Under the pieces are notes generated by a model that did not search any database, was not told the DNA's origin, and was given only the letters and a program-made list of their open reading frames with translations. A DNA stretch of 64,000 nt from Xiphophorus maculatus. Its lineage: Eukaryota; Chordata; Actinopteri; Cyprinodontiformes; Poeciliidae. Location of the stretch: positions 20,184,015 through 20,248,014 of the forward strand of contig NC_036461.1 of the NCBI RefSeq assembly GCF_002775205.1, given 5' to 3'. Shown here in pieces: positions 1-19,323 of the stretch; position 1 is the first letter of the stretch, and the number at the start of each line of letters is the position of its first letter. The translations under genes and the position numbers were made by a program.

Positions 1-1514
1 GAATAGATAAAAGCTTCAAAATTGCCTAAAATTGGCAATTTTGCAGGTGCAAAAAATATAGTTTGATGGAAGAGGGCCCCCAAATAAAATGTAGTTTCAG
101 GCCTCATACAGCTTTGGACCGGCCCTGAACTGGATTTAGCCTCATCATCAGGGTCTACATGCCTTCTTTAAAAAGAAATTAAAAGCCAGGATTGCTCTTA
201 CTAACGTCACAAGCTGCCTTTCTGTTTCAAGTTTTCTTTGCTGATATTTTTTCTGGTGTTGAAGTTATTTGTATTTCAATGTCGCGCCAGGAAAGAAATC
301 TTCAGTCAGTAGCTGATTGTAGGAATGTTTCTGGACCAACTTTATGCATCACAGCTGGAGAAATGAACGACTGTTACCAATATATGTGTGTATTTAATGT
401 ACATGTACGCCAATAATGGTGCTTGACCCTTTATTAAATGTGGATTTCACAATTGTGTGTGTGTATGTGTGGCACTCTTTCTGATGTCTTTTGAGTTCAG
501 CTGAGACCGGTATATACTGAGGTACAGTAGATCCTCTTTCACTGCACCTTAATAATAACCTAGCAACGGTTGTGCGTTCCCTATACTTTTTGATGAAATC
601 TGATTTTATATGATGATTTCAGTGTCTCATACTCCAGTTGCAGGAAATACTGAGGCTTTTTAATACTTTCTGTCTGGCTGCATTTTCCAAGAGATGACTG
701 ATACCTATAATTACAGAGACCACAATTCATGAGACAGATGTTCATACAGTTCAGTAAGAGTTCAGCTCATCCCACTTCACCACAGAGCACATTTTGTTTG
801 GAAAGAAGAGGTGGATAAAAGGCTGTGGGAACAAAATGAATCTGTTTGCTTCCATGGAACATTGCTGGCAGAGACACAGCCACCATAAATATGTATACAT
901 ACATACATATAGATAGATATAGTATATATAATAAATTATTTCATTTTAGGTGTTGAGATGCAGTTAGTCAGTGTGGGGTGCAGCGCTGCTCGGCACCTCA
1001 TCACCTCATCACCATTATGTCACAGTCAGCACAGCAGTGCTGCCCCAGGCCGGTCAGTCCAAGATCTAAGTGCCGATGGCAGCTATGTATCGTACTAGAG
1101 TTCCAAAAACAAAAGTTCTGCAACTCCCCCCACGAAACTGATAAATGCTACCACAGACATTCATTTGTCCATGTTGTCTTCTTTCCACCGGTATCTTCAG
1201 CTTTTGTCTTCAGTGACTTTTCTTTCAGTGACTTATCAATTAATATTTTTAAACACAATCCTTTGGTAAGCTTTGAGTTCATGCCAAGGCAAGTAAACTG
1301 TCATTTATACCTTTAGTACCTTGTGGTCCACAGACCACCAGGATCTCTGCTATTTTGCCGTTGTGTTTTGCCTTCCTGTGTTTTATCTTTAGGTTTTACC
1401 TTTTGTCTTTGCCTTATTAATTTAATTCTTCAATTTCTCTCATTTTTTTTCAGTTCATCACACTGGTTTGACTTCGGCTGCTTACTGTTTCTCCTAGCAG
1501 CAAAACTGTTTCTC
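1..1514. other. Gene-free, AT-rich intergenic DNA
   Basis: I see no exon with convincing splice sites or conserved protein in this stretch. Open frames are short and have no recognisable motif. The first 130 bases read like the eroded end of a DNA transposon, but no target duplication is visible. There are short GT runs and a TATA/GATA-rich patch near 890-935. Confidence 0.5.
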
Positions 1515-2190
1515 AAGCCCAACTATGATCAGACAAGAACAAACTTACACTTTTTGGTCTACATGCAAAACACTACTTGTGGCCAAACCCAGACACTGCA
1601 GATCAATCTGGAAAAGAAAAGAAAATGGCATTGAAACATGGTGGTAGCAGCATCATGCTATGGGAATGCATCTCTTCAGCAGGGAAGGAAGAGGAGGGAG
1701 AAAACTAAAGACCTGAAACTGAGGTGGAGGTTTCCCTTCTAACAGGACAACTCCAAACCTACAGCCAGAGTAACAATGGAATGGTTTAGACAGAAAGTAG
1801 TTATGAGTTAGAATGGCCTAGTCAAAGTCCAAATCTAAATCCAAATGAGAATTTGTGACAGGATACGAAAAGAGATGTTTATATTTGCTCTCCATCTAGT
1901 CTGACTTTGGTAAAGACTGGAAATCTTTTAGAGACAAACCCAATAAAACCTTCAGCTGTAAATAAAGCAGAAAGTGGATGTACACCGCATTTACCCAGGT
2001 GGCTGAATGCAACCTCACATATTCCTAATCTTTCTTTGTAAAATAGAAAATGTAATACTTTTCCGTCACAATTAAGCCCCAGTTTGCAGTAATCTATCAC
2101 ACACAATCCAACTGAAATCTGGTCGGCAAATGAAAAAACTGTGAAAAAACTCAATGGGTGTCAATACTTTTGCAAAGCGCCAGAAAACTT
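1515..2190 (+). mobile_element. Tc1/mariner-like transposon remnant (3' half)
   Basis: The plus strand reads like the second half of a fish Tc1-like transposase followed by its 3' non-coding tail. Recognisable pieces are the segment around CATGGTGGTAGCAGCATCAT near 1636, the block around GAATGGCCTAGTCAAAGTCC near 1811 (the degraded W-P-x-Q-S-P-x-L-N-P motif of the DDE domain), and a tail ending near ATACTTTTGCAAAG at about 2165. Stops and frameshifts break the frame throughout, so it is dead. The 5' half and inverted repeats are not visible. Confidence 0.75.
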
Positions 2191-2784
2191 TACCTCTACA
2201 AAAGCTTGATCAGCAAGAGGTGAGGCTGATACCAAATAAGGAGCCGAGTACAAGACTGCAGCATGCTGCTTTCGTTCTGCCTCCTACATGCTTTAACATG
2301 ACATCATCCTTCCACCAAACACCAAGAAATAAAATCCATCTGACGTGATGGATCCACTCCACAGATCTGAGGAGCCTCTGCAAAACTAGTTCAGATCAGA
2401 CAAAACACAGAATAGATCCATTTTCTCTCTCTTTTTTTTGATTGTTGCCAAATGAATTGAGAATAAATAGAAATAAGGCGCTGACTGTCTGTGTTATTTA
2501 AACACTTTATTTAAAAGTTAAAGAATTACAAAGAGCCCAGCGAACACTGAAACAACTTCTGGCCTGCTGTGTTCTTTCTTCTTTTTTTCTGTGCAGTTGA
2601 AGAAAGGAAAAACGGAATCTGCAAGCACACACACACACACGCACACACACCCACACACCCCTCCCCCCCACACACACACAGGCTGTCAGCTCGGGGATAC
2701 AGGGAATAAATCATAGTTGTGTTACAGGAAACACTGAAAATCCTTGAGAGTGCCCTTCAACACTTCACATAAACACCAACCCAT

Positions 2785-2832
<48 letters not shown>

Positions 2833-3628
2833 AGAGACACTCTGCAGCACTTCCTTTATCTCCTTCAGCACCTTCAGACCCACATTCCCCACTTTGCTGG
2901 TGTTAACGGGTCAGACCAGAATCACTCTCTAGACGTCTCCTCCTTTCATCAGGAAGAGTTTTTATGTTTTAGACAGAAATAAAACAGAATCAGTTTAAGC
3001 AACTCCATGTTTATGTGCATGTAATTCAATAGGATGTTTCCTGTTCCATAGCTTATCGTGAGTTATGTCTAGAATCAAAATGGCCGATTGATTTCCTGTA
3101 TAAAACCACCTCCTGCTGTCATCCCAACCTGCAGCATGTCTTCTAGTTTACTGCACTTCTCCTCTTATTGCACTAAATAAGTCAGGCGGTGTGTTTTAGA
3201 GAGAAAACAAAAAATGTAATGTCATTTGATGTGACTATGATTCATGCCTGAATGGGCTGACAATAACTGAAGTCTTTGTGTTTTCTGAAAGTCTTTAGCA
3301 AAGAGAATTTTTGATTTTTGAAAAAAAAATGAAGCTACAAGAATTTCCACACCACTCCAACTCTCTTTGTAACCATAGTTACTGTGTCTCTCACTGCCGC
3401 CTACACAATGCACAAAGGATACAACACTGGAGGATTGCTGCTGACCTGACCGCTGCAAGCAACATTTATTGATATAAATTACAGAGCAACATGATTGTTC
3501 ACATGTTGTGGTTTCTGTCTGACTGCAGGAACTCAGGGCTGATGTCCCTGCAGCTGTTTACCATCAGTCTCCTCTTTTGTGTCACAAAGTTGAGTGTTTT
3601 TCTATGTACAATAACATTTTGTATTAAT
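2191..3628. repeat. Intergenic DNA with (CA)n microsatellites
   Basis: There is an interrupted CA tract at about 2625-2682 and a purer CA tract at about 2786-2828. The small open frames here are mostly translations of these tracts. No exon is supported. Confidence 0.6.
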
Positions 3629-4260
3629 CAATCAATCAATCAATCAATCAGTCAAGTTTGTTTGTATAGCGCATTTCAAAGCAGTTCAAAGTGCTCTACA
3701 TCATGACAACATAAAAACATCATGAACGCACCACAATTTCACAATTTTCAACAATTGTGAAATCAGGAACAGACATTACATTTTGTCAAGTGTCTTTGTT
3801 AAAATCATCAACACACATCAAATGTTTTGGTTAATATTTCATTTATTATGGTTCAAAAGCAGCTCTAAACCGGAGGGGATTTAGCCTTGATTTAAAGGAA
3901 CTCAGTGTTTCGGCTGTTTTGCAGTTTTCTGGGAGTTTGTTCCAGATTTGTGGTGCATAGAAGTTGAATGCTGCTTCTCCGTGTTTGGTTCTAGTTTTGG
4001 ATGGTGAGCAGAACCAGAACCAGAAGACCTGAGAGGTTCTGGAAGGTTGATACAACAACAGCAGATCTTTAAGCTGTTCAGTGATTTATAAAATAACATC
4101 AAAATTTTAAAGTTTATTCTCTCAGTAAAGGACTACAGAACTGGGTGGTGTAGAACTCAGTGATGTTCTCTATCTTCCTGGTTTTAGTTAGAACAGCAGA
4201 GTTCTGGATCGGCTGATTGATTTTTTAGGCAGACCTATGAAGACACTATTGCAGTAGCAA
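3629..4260 (-). mobile_element. LINE (Rex/L2-like) 3' fragment, antisense
   Basis: On the minus strand 3846-4058 encodes a peptide ending in a form typical of the C-terminus of fish L2/Rex-type LINE proteins: a basic segment, then F-N-x-Y-A-P-Q-I-W-N-K-L-P, then S-S-F-K-S-R-L. The 3' end of the element lies to the left (3629-3700), where the plus strand reads AATCAATCAATCAATC and then the box TTTGTATAGCGCATTTCAAA, a frequent fish LINE tail. The reverse transcriptase domain is absent, so this is a 5'-truncated dead copy. A related piece lies at 27850-28170. Confidence 0.75.
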
Positions 4261-4284
4261 ACTGTGAAAATGTTATTATTATTA

Positions 4285-4545
4285 AGGGGGCGACTGTGGC
4301 TCTTTGGTAGAGTAGTCGTCTTGCGATCGGAAGGTTGTAGGTTTGATTCCAGCTTCCTCCTGCCACATGTCGATGTGCCTCTGGGCAAGGCACTTAACCC
4401 CAAATTGCCTACCGATCTGCGTATCGGTGTATAAATGTGTGTGTGTTTGTGAGTGCGACTGGGTGGATGTGACTCTAGTGTAAAGCGCTTTGAGTGGTCA
4501 AAATGACTGGAAAAGCGCTATATAAGTTCAGTCCATTTATTATAG
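4285..4545 (+). mobile_element. tRNA-derived SINE
   Basis: The head looks like a tRNA gene: an A-box-like TGGCTCTTTGGTAGAG near 4300 and a B-box-like GGTTTGATTCC near 4341. The body carries GGGCAAGGCACTTAACCC, and the tail reads AAAGCGCTTTGAGTGG then AAAAGCGCTATATAAG, as in common teleost SINEs. It inserted next to the LINE fragment. A more eroded relative appears to lie at 17500-17620. Confidence 0.8.
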
Positions 4546-5119
4546 ATAAACGCATGAGTTTCTCTAGATGTTGATGCTGTTCTATACTGATTAGGCTAAA
4601 GGCATTTCAAACTTTCAAAGAGCCAAAAGTCATTGTGCAACAAACAAAAAGGAAATCATTTAAACAGGGGTTCAATCAAATGAGACAGTGTGTGTATGTG
4701 TGTGAGCCGTGATGCTGCAGTCCATGCCTTGTGAATCTGCCCCAAATGTGAATTAATTTTGCCTTATAATCATCTTAAGGTCGCAGTTATCTCTGTTGCT
4801 TGTGTCTTTTGTTTTATACATTTTCCCTCCACTCAACTTTCCATTCATAAGCTTGCATATTCTATGAGAAGGCAGTTTCTTTTGCAATGACCTTTTGTGG
4901 CTTACACTTTTTTATGGCAATTAACAATCAAAGAGACCAACATCAACTGTTATGGAGAGTGAACTAAAAAAACTTTATCAATCAGTTTGATCCGTTTCAG
5001 CCAGTAAATATTTTCTGGAAAGACATAAATTTACTACCTAATTTGGAAAGCAGACTTACTTCTTTAGAAATATTTCAACATGGTCAATTATTATTGTATC
5101 CATATTTCCTTAAAGGAAT

Positions 5120-6367
5120 AGGCCTGTCGCGATAAACGATAAATCAATTAATCATACGATGAATTAAAACTATCGACGTCATTTTAATTATCGGCATTAT
5201 CGTCTCTTCCAGCCTTTTTCTCTTTCTGTTGATGACACCAAATGAAAAAAGGCTCAACTCCGGTTCTCTCCACTGACTCTCCCTTCCTCATTTCCTTAGT
5301 GTAAAGCCCAGCGCACACGACACGATCTTAGAGCTGTCGGCCGATAGTCGGCCCATTTTCAAAACCTGACAGATCACACATTAGCCGACAGAAATCCTAG
5401 GTATAACAGTTCCATCGGGTTCGTTCCTGCCCTGTGGTGTCCAACAATGGGCACAAAATAATGGCTACAAGTCCAGTTAACTAATTTTAAAACCAGGTAT
5501 TAATCAATGCTTTACTACAATCTACCTGCAATGCATGTAGCTAGTGTCAGCGTAAAGTCCTGACTGAATGAAAATCATTAGAACCTATTTACGTCACGTT
5601 AACGAAGAACAGCTGAAAAGTTACCGGGTTTATCAACTGCGGTAGCAATTTCGCTCCAACTCCTCCTCTTGTCATTTCTATATTCTTTGCATGTTGAATA
5701 AACATTAATGTTGTTTCCACATATCATCTCCAATGTCCGCTGGACTTCGGGTTGCGCCTCATAAAGCACGAGGAGAATCCGCGCTTTCTGATTGGCTGCC
5801 TGTCACATTCAACAGGCTGCGTTAAGATCCCAGTTGGGGAAAAACCCCTGATTTAGATGATCGGAGCGGCAACAACAATCTACCATAACACACCACACAA
5901 TCTTAGAAAGACCAACGATCTAAGATTGTCATAAGGGGAAAAATAGGAGCAAAAAATCATGTAGTGTGAATTATTGCATCAGGTAGTCGATGTGCCCATC
6001 TTCTCTATTTAAATCTGATTATTACTGAAGGGCAACATAATATACAGACTTCATAATCTGCCCTCTTTTGGTTGAATGCAGTATTTATTACCACTTTGGC
6101 TTTATGTTTAGGTTTTTTCAGGTGTATTTTTTGTTAATGGAGACTGAGAATCCATTTTATTTTTGTTTTGTTTATTTTGTTTATCAGTTTCAGTGTTAAA
6201 TGTTCTTTTGAAAATAAAGTGTATCTATCTTTGGCAGGAAATCACATGCATTATTACGTCATTTTCATTACATCAGTGTAAAAAGGTCTTCAAACAATAT
6301 TATCGTTTATCGCAATAATTTTTGAGACAATTAATCGCTCAGCAAAATTTGTTATGGTGACAGGCCT
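5120..6367. mobile_element. hAT-like non-autonomous DNA transposon, copy 1
   Basis: This 1.25-kb element is nearly identical in sequence and orientation to 11892-13184. Its ends are short inverted repeats, AGGCCTGTC on the left and GACAGGCCT on the right. Just inside are ATAAACGATAA and the inverted TTATCGTTTATCGC. It has no transposase-sized open frame, so it would need an enzyme in trans. A clean target duplication is not evident for this copy. Assignment to hAT rests on the terminal sequence style and on the 8-bp duplication at copy 2. Confidence 0.75.
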
Positions 6368-6599
6368 AATGATTATTCTATTTCACATATTAAAAATCCT
6401 TTTTACGTGGTCTTATGTAATATTCAAATTTCTGGAAAACAATCATCAGCTTTACGCCATATTTATCAAAATGAACCAAAACAAGAGCTTATGTAATACA
6501 TGACCTCATTTTTTGAACAAAATGACTGAAATAGTGAAGCGTTATTTCGTTTTGTTGAAGCACATCCGGATATTGGTTGTGCTGAATCGTTGTTTGCCT

Positions 6600-6709
6600 G
6601 CAGGGGGCAGTAGTGTATCCGGGAGTACCTCTGCTGCTCGCGGGTCGCAGAGGAAGAAGCAGCTGCTCTCTGCTCCTCGCTCGGTGAACGTTCATTCTTT
6701 CCGGAGAAG

Positions 6710-6722
<13 letters not shown>
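6600..6722 (+). promoter_or_regulatory. Probable dkc1 promoter and 5' UTR with YY1-like site
   Basis: The stretch just before the dkc1 start is more GC- and CpG-rich than the DNA around it and has no TATA box. At 6707-6716 AAGATGGCGG matches the YY1 consensus and contains the start codon, an arrangement common in vertebrate housekeeping genes. An ETS-like CCGGA lies nearby at 6701. The transcription start is not determined. Confidence 0.5.
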
Positions 6723-14643
<7,921 letters not shown>

Positions 14644-14980
14644 ACGGCGCCTCGTTCTTCCAGCCAGCCAGCTGGAAGTGAATCTCAGCACAATGTGCTG
14701 CAGCAGCTGTACTGTTGGACATGAGGACGGTGTTAACTATGGACATGAATGGAGGTCTGTCTCAGTACCAGAACAGTCCAGAGGTCTGGTTCAGTTCAGT
14801 CCTGTTCCAGCAGCTGTACTGGTTTTCTCTCTGCCTTCCGTCCTCAGACAGGACAGACCTGCATGTAGTCGACATGGAAACGGAAACGCCCTGCTCTGTT
14901 CATGGAGGTGAAAGAACACATTTGCTCGTGAAATCTATCAATTTATTTCAATCTGTAAATATTTAACTTTTTTATTTTGA

Positions 14981-14986
14981 AATAAA
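14981..14986 (+). terminator. dkc1 polyadenylation signal
   Basis: A canonical AATAAA lies 338 bases after the dkc1 stop codon and is the first strong signal downstream. A TTTGTCCTCGCTGGTTTTT stretch follows it as a possible downstream element. This implies a 3' UTR of about 350-370 bases. Confidence 0.7.
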
Positions 14987-14989
14987 AAT

Positions 14990-17900
14990 GTATTCTGTAT
15001 TTGTCCTCGCTGGTTTTTCAGAGAATGTGTCAAACTGGTGATGTCTGTTCTTTAATCTGGACTCCTGAAGGGGCTGCTTCTGATTTAACTAGATCAATTT
15101 AGTATGGAAATTCTCAATATTTGAATTTTCAGCTTTTAACTGGAATCATTCTGTATAAACAGATCAGAGCAGAAATAACAAGTCATGAATTAAACTCCAG
15201 GCAAAATGAAAAAGCCAAAAATGAGCATAAAACAATTTGTGCTTAAAATCAGGGTTGAACTGATTACTGCCAACACGTCACTGGAGAAATGAATAAATAA
15301 ATTTTTATGGATTTGGTAGTGTAGAAAAACGACAGATTTAACACAACTGCATTCTTTAATTTTTTTGTTAGAGGTTGTCCTGGAGAGGAATAACCAGTAA
15401 ACACTTTTAACTAGTGGAGGGGCCGAAAAAATAGGACAACCTGCATTTCTGCAATATACTTTGACAGGCGAGTATTTAAAACTGACAACACTGAAAAATG
15501 CTAGTAATTCATGGAATCACTGATGATACTTCAGTTATTTAAAAATATTTCAGTAAAGGAACAATTAAAATGGTCAATGAGTTTTTAAAGTGGAGGATTT
15601 TGTGTCAGGCCATCAGAAAGATGGTTGGAGTTTGAGAAAGGATTTAAAGATTCCACACTGAAATCAGCCGTTCCACTGTTTATTGTCCCACTGGTGGAAT
15701 TTTGTTGCAACAGCAGCAAAGTGAGTAGATTCACACAGACATAAACAGAATGAAGCCTAATAAGCTGTACAGTAAATGCAAAAACAGTACTGTGCAGTTA
15801 AAGGGACAGTATTTATTTTCCAACCATATTGGGCCATTTTATGACAGTTACCTTCAGCTGTAATAAGAATGTATATGGGATATGACAAATTAGACTGTAA
15901 TTTAATGCCTTGAAATAGGGCCTCCGTCTCTTTAAAATCCTGTTTGTTCTGAAACTTCCTTCAGGAAGTCGTCACAACATGGCTGCTATTAACCATTAAC
16001 AAGATGTTTGCTAGTTGTTTGCTAGCATTAGAGCCCTCACTCAGAAGCAGAGTGAGGGCTCTAATGAGGCAGCTTGAAAACCTCCAACCAGGCGTCTTCC
16101 ACAGCTCAATGGTTGCCATGGAGATTGAAGGATTACTCCAACATTCATGAAAGATTCAAACCAACACTCCAGATGTTTTTGATGTGGGAATAACATAACA
16201 TGATGTAAAGCTAAAAAAAGTCCATTTAACATAATACTTCCCCTTTAAGAGACCAGGTAATTGATTTAATCTGTGTAACTTCATTAATGAACTGAAGTGT
16301 TTATTTTGTCAGGACCAACCAAGGACAATTAAAGAAAAAAACAAAACAAGGAGAGGCTAGAGTCATTAAAAAGTCCACATTTATTGAGGGCTCCTTCATT
16401 GGGAAGATTTAAATAGAGGTATGAGGTCCAACAAGAGTCAAAATGTGAGTCATACTTAGAAATAATAACCAGAACCACGCAGGAGAAATATTTACAAAAT
16501 ATAGTTTCTTTTTACAAGATTTAGATACATAAAAAATAAAGTACTTTACTGATGACAAAAACAAACATATTTTCCAGAAAGATCTCGTTATTGTCTAGAA
16601 AAAATAATTTGAGTCTTCCCAGTGATTTTTTCCCCCAAATAAAAATAAATCAAAGAAGAACAGACCAGTTGTTAGAAAGGCTGTGATACTGAAACATCTA
16701 CCAGCCCTGGGTCCTCCAGCAGAACCTTAGATCCCAGCCACCCACCTGTGGCAGGTCAAATGACTTAAAAAGTAAATATGTATTTAGATATTTTTTCAAA
16801 GTACATGAAATGCTACTGTTCCATTCCAAATGGGGTAACCTAACTGAAACAAGTTACACTTTCAAAATAAAATACCCAACAATGGTGGTTATTCCTGGGA
16901 AGGGTTTCAGCAGGAGCTGAAAAAAAGAGAAAAAAACAAACCAAGTAGGTGAGTACAGATGTATCAGCTCCGATTTCCTTCATTTAGGGAGACCAGTTGA
17001 TGTGTGAGAAACTGATCTGATCTTCCTCTGAAAACCAGCCTGTCTCCTGTTGATCTGCTGTGACAGACGGCCGGCCCAGCAGCTCCCCCTGTGGATGGTT
17101 AACAGCCACTGCGGATCACTAAGCCACTTCTCAGACAAAACTATAGGCAGGCCAGGCCCTTTAAATATCAGTGATCAGCCAAAAACTGCAACCAGTGCAA
17201 TCAAACTTCAACACAAACATAAAGCACATAAAGGTTCTTCATTAAAAACATAAAAGAGTGTAAAAGAAAACTTCAGGCACTAGCAGGTTTATTTAGCACA
17301 TTGTATAAAACAGACATCTTCTAGAGAGCTGTTTGTTTTTAGTGTTTGATGATGTATTAAGAGGTAAACGTAGAAAAAAATGAGCTAGACGAACTCTGTC
17401 AGGTATCTTCCTCTGAATGTGGTCCAGGTTTTCTGGCTACATGCAGAAGATGAGCGATCTGGAAAAAACAATCTGCCAGGATCACCTGAGGTCTGCAGGA
17501 CTCCACTGTCAGCGCCCCGTCATCCGACAGCGAGCACCAAGCTGCACGACGCTCATGAGACTGTGGGTTGTGGGTCTGATTCCAACTGGCCAAGGCACTT
17601 AATGCACAGTTGGTGTATAAATTCATTCCATTTAAAATTAAATCTGGATACATGAATCCAACATGTAAAAAATTGATAGTGAGGCATAAAACAATGAATT
17701 CCAATCAGAAGTGCAGACATTCACTGAGCAAAAGGAACAACCAACCTCAGCACCGCTCAGCTGCCTCACTAAGTCTCTGCCACCTTTCAGATTTCTTCTG
17801 CTTTTGCATTTTCGTCATATTTTAATATCAAAGATAAACGAGTGAATACAGGAAGCAGCTTGGATGTGATGATTACATTTATCAAGGGAGCCAAAACCAT

Positions 17901-19323
17901 CCAGACCCAGCGGGCCCTGTTAGCACCACCAGGCCTGATAACTAGTTGTCCTTCACTTACTACCAACAGCTGCCATCAAGTGTTTGTGATAACTGGTAAT
18001 CACATCCAGTTATGGCTGTGGATGAATTACGACCCACTCTGCTTTGCCGGAATTGGTTTAATTCAGCCATTTTAGAGGCTTTTCAACAACAAGGGAGAGA
18101 CTGGACAGAAATGACCTGTTGGAGAGTTTCAAGGTTAAAGCTGTCACTGCAGAGCAACATCTTCCCTTTAGTGTTCTTAAAGGGGCAGTGTTGTGAACAA
18201 TCAACTTTTTAGAGCTTTACATCATATTATAATGTTATTTGTGTATTTTTGAGGAAACCTTGAATCTCCCATAGCAACCACTGGCAGGATGGGGGGAGGG
18301 GGACTAAATGCTTAAACGAGCATCACCCATTTCCTCTCAACTCCTAGAGACTAGCAACAGCAATTAGCAAACACCTGGTGGAGCTGGGGTCTGCTGAGCT
18401 CATCATAGTTACTACTACTTAGTGCATTGTTGTTAAAATGGCTGTAAACGGCTTAACAGAAAATGTGCTGAAGGTCAAGGGTCGGATTGGACGAGTAGGA
18501 GCTTCTTAAAGAGACAGAGGCCCAATTTCAAGGTGTTCAACTGGGAAGTCAAATTTCTTTCGAGACATATTTGATATATGCAGCATTTTTACAACAACTG
18601 AAGGCAACACAGTTACTACACAATGGCACCATGTGGCAGGAAAATGTCTAATTTTGCCCCTTTAAGTTTAAACAGATTGGGGGTAAACAGCAGGGCAGTG
18701 ATCTGAGTCGTACCAGCAAGTCCATCTCTGAATTAATAAAAAAAATGAAGGTTTAGGAGTGGCCTACTCAAAGTCTGGACTTGGATCCAATTAAAATTCT
18801 GTGGCATGACCTTAAACAAGCTGTTCATGTTCTCGAATGTCTAGTAGCAGCTTCAGTTACTTTTTCACATAAGATCAGGTTTTTTTCTTAATAAATGAAA
18901 CCATGATTTGAAAACAGCTCCTTCTCTAACAGGCACCGGGAGAGGCAGGCTACACCCTGGACAGGTCACCAGAGGTCATCTTTGTTTCATGATGAAATTC
19001 ATTTGATGACGTGAGCATTTCAAATGTGACAAAAAAGCAAGAACCGAAGGAAATTCTTTTTCACAGCACACTAATAAACCGAATGTCTTTCACAAAGTAA
19101 AGAATAATCTCGGTGGTTGGGCAACAACTTCAAACCCACTCAGAACTGAGACTGGACAGTACCAGAGAAGACCACAGGGGGCAGAGCCACAATATACCCT
19201 GAAAACCTGCCACCTCATAGCCAATCAGAATCCCAAGAATGAGAAGTAGGACTGCACCTGGCCCTGATTGGTTCCACTGGACAGTCAGAGCGTTTTGGTG
19301 GAGCTGTTGGTGCTGGTCTCCAG
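14990..19323. other. dkc1 / F-box intergenic region with dispersed repeats
   Basis: The two genes converge here and I find no exon. Recognisable content: a perfect short inverted repeat at 16026-16066; an eroded tRNA-SINE-like piece at about 17500-17620; a block at about 18180-18665, flanked by AAAGGGGCAG and TTGCCCCTTTAA, whose inner sequence (GGCACCATGTG then GGAAAAT) recurs near 43195; and a Tc1 transposase scrap at 18755-18850 on the plus strand. AATAAA on the minus strand at 16380-16385 could end a very long F-box 3' UTR. Confidence 0.5.

Noticed and set aside
4300..4370. tRNA-like head at 4300-4350 and at 44900-44960 as tRNA genes
   Set aside because: Both lack a complete cloverleaf and are followed by SINE bodies, so they are SINE promoters.
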